Below are positions 62,155-64,000 of a stretch of DNA of 64,000 bases, in pieces. Source of the stretch: Stromatinia cepivora (lineage: Eukaryota; Ascomycota; Leotiomycetes; Helotiales; Sclerotiniaceae); NCBI GenBank assembly GCA_014898415.1, contig RCTD01000003.1, positions 1,550,001 to 1,614,000 on the forward strand, in the 5' to 3' direction. Position numbers and translations under genes: made by a program. The notes beneath the pieces are model-generated. The model saw nothing but the letters and a program-made list of their open reading frames with translations. It was not told the DNA's origin and made no database searches. How positions within the stretch are numbered: the first letter of the stretch is position 1; every line of letters begins with the position of its first letter.

Positions 62155-62599
62155 GAGGGAGCCTCCAAGGTTCTCAATCATTGAAGTCATTAAATATTTG
62201 ATTTGAATCTGGATATTGCTATATCAGTTTTTCGAAAGACACGAGAGTACAAGATACAATATAATTTTCACTTAAATTCATATCATGTCTTGCGATCCAA
62301 GAGATGAAATGGGGCACCATGTAAAGTGTAATGAACTCGGATTAGGGCAAAATATGTTCCATGCACAGTGTTCTTTTGAGTAACCTCGACCGAGATTAGA
62401 AGACACACTTTAACCTCGTCTTCTTTTGCCCCTTTAATTAGATGCTAACCAGGCCTATCAATGTACTTGTGAACAGTGCTTCAACGCTTCCTACAATCCA
62501 TTTCCCAAGTCAGATGTATATACTCTTCATCTGAAACCATACGGTAATAAGCTCACAACGCCGTCCCAGTGCATGACCGCCCATATCTAATTTTGTGGG
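62155..62599. other. Convergent intergenic region
   Basis: About 445 bp between the 2EXR gene (plus) and the nucleoporin (minus). Nothing recognised. Confidence 0.5.
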
Positions 62600-64000
62600 T
62601 CAAAAGTTGAACAAGCACCATTCCCTCTTGGGTGGTATCAAAGGCATAAAACCTCCTGGGAACGTTCCAGTTTGTCTGGCCTGTAAATACGCGGCAGTCG
62701 TTTGTTCATCAAAAACCACGTTCTCTATTTCCGTAGTTTTGTTTGGACCTGTATACCCTTTTGGACACCATATCTTGTGCCACTTGCCATTAATGTTAGT
62801 CCCTGGTTCTCCATCCTTATACATGACTGGTAGTCCACTGAAAGACTCCAATTTTCCACCCTGGCCCGTTCTAATATAGCTCTCAGCTGGAGGATGCTGT
62901 ACTATATTAGCATTTGGTGGCGGTGGTCGAAAATTTGGGCTGAAGGTGTTCATATTGGAGTCACTCCGCGCAGAGGGAGCGCCAGCGATCATATTCAAAT
63001 TCTCGAAGTTTTGTTGATTTCCAAACTGCTGTGTCTGTGATCCGGGGTTTGTAAACTGATTTTGCATGGCATTTATCGACTGCGAACTTGGAGCTCCAAA
63101 AGGATTTTTCGGCGCTGGAGAAGGAGCACCAAATGCTTGATTGTTTCCGCTATTAGCGCCAAAGGGGTTTGATGGAGCAGGCTGGCTAAAAGAGTTAACA
63201 GGTGCTAATGGGTTGTTGTTCTGTGACATCGGATTGACCTGTGATTGCTGAATTCCGGGAGGAAGAGGATTGGAACCAAAAGCACCACCCAAGGGGTTTG
63301 GATTGGGTTGACCGAATGCATTGCTTGTACCACCGAAGTTAGAGAAACCTGCCTGTCCGGAATTCATGCCGCTGTTTGAAGGTGCACCAAATGGATTTGC
63401 CTTCTGCCCCATGGCTGACGGATTTCCAAAAGCCCCTGCTCCTTGCTCTAGTTGCGAAGGCTGTCCGAAAGCACTGGGCTTTTGACCCAAAGCTGATGGC
63501 TGACCAAAACCACCTGATGCCCCACCTTGCTGCACAGCCCCGAAGCCTTGAGGAGCTCCACCAAATGCACTAGAGTTTTGACTTGAAGGCTGTCCAAAGG
63601 CTGTACCATTTTGAATAGGTTGTTGTACAAATGCAGAACTGATTTGAGTAGACGGTTGCCCAAATGTTGATGTTATTGTTTGACTGGGTGCACCGAAAGC
63701 ATTACTTCCAGCAGGACGGTCATTTCGCTGAACCCATGGCGTTTGATCTGTGGAGGTGTTCTGCTGACAATAATCATTCCTATTCGGATGCTTATTGTCG
63801 GCGGCGATAATATAATTAATGGCACCATCCACGTCATTCAGTGCATTCTGTATTTGTTGATCTGCTTCTTGCCATAACCTCTCTGCATCTTGTATCTAGA
63901 AAATATCAGCTTCGGTTCACAACCCCTGGATCTAACACCTACAGCAGGCTGAGCATTACCAGAAGCTGCCGCAATGTAGTGGATAAGGCGCATTTCCTCG
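62600..64000 (-). CDS. NUP42: Nup42/Amo1-type FG nucleoporin, 3' part
   Basis: Component of the cytoplasmic face of the nuclear pore that helps Gle1/Dbp5-dependent mRNA export. Exons in the window: 64000-63943 (partial) and 63895-62600, with a 47-bp intron. It opens EEMRLIHYIAAASGNAQPA|IQDAERLWQEADQQIQNALN, the helical segment after the N-terminal CCCH zinc finger, which lies right of the window. More than 200 residues of FG repeats follow (AFGQPS, NPFGAPS, SAFGGAP). A short ordered C-terminus ends TGTFPGGFMPLIPPKREWCL. The order (zinc finger assumed, helix, FG, C-terminal motif) fits filamentous-fungal Amo1. Confidence 0.85.

Overview
The window is nuclear DNA of a filamentous ascomycete. 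Genes carry short introns (mostly 45-100 bp) with CTAAC/CTGAC-type branch sites close to the acceptor, and several products are fungal-type (cytochrome b5-fused sphingolipid desaturase, Vac14, fungal MED9, Nup42-like CCCH/FG nucleoporin, 2EXR and F-box proteins). A 21 kb block of very AT-rich, stop-riddled retrotransposons looks like the product of RIP-like C-to-T mutation. A leotiomycete (Botrytis/Sclerotinia-like) is my guess only; nothing here proves it.

Layout. 0-25 kb is a gene-dense housekeeping segment: the 3' end of dihydrolipoamide dehydrogenase, a Cys/Gly-rich unknown protein, a delta-8 sphingolipid desaturase, a 100-residue SMP-like protein, VAC14 (8 exons), relics of an adenylate-forming enzyme and a thioesterase-like gene, cofactor-independent phosphoglycerate mutase, MED9, tubulin cofactor C, complex I subunit NDUFA11 and the deubiquitinase UBP2. 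25-37 kb is gene-poor and full of micro- and minisatellites, with one low-complexity conserved fungal protein and protein-L-isoaspartate methyltransferase.

37.3-58.6 kb holds decayed Ty3/gypsy chromodomain retrotransposons of one family with 282-bp LTRs. One copy lies on the minus strand and carries a nested 1.68-kb gag-only element with 150-bp LTRs. Thirty-four bases away, head to head, lies a compound plus-strand LTR-internal-LTR-internal-LTR array bracketed by a single TTTAA target-site duplication. A 156-bp solo LTR of another type follows. 58.8-64 kb has a broken F-box gene, a 2EXR gene with one internal stop, and the 3' part of a Nup42/Amo1-type FG nucleoporin.

The intact genes are unrelated housekeeping functions (lipoamide metabolism, glycolysis, respiration, vacuolar lipid signalling, tubulin folding, transcription, ubiquitin removal, nuclear export) and form no pathway cluster. 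The main novelties are structural: the three-LTR compound array, the gag-only nested element that shares its priming context with the larger family, the near-palindromic head-to-head arrangement, and three GC-AG introns in two genes.
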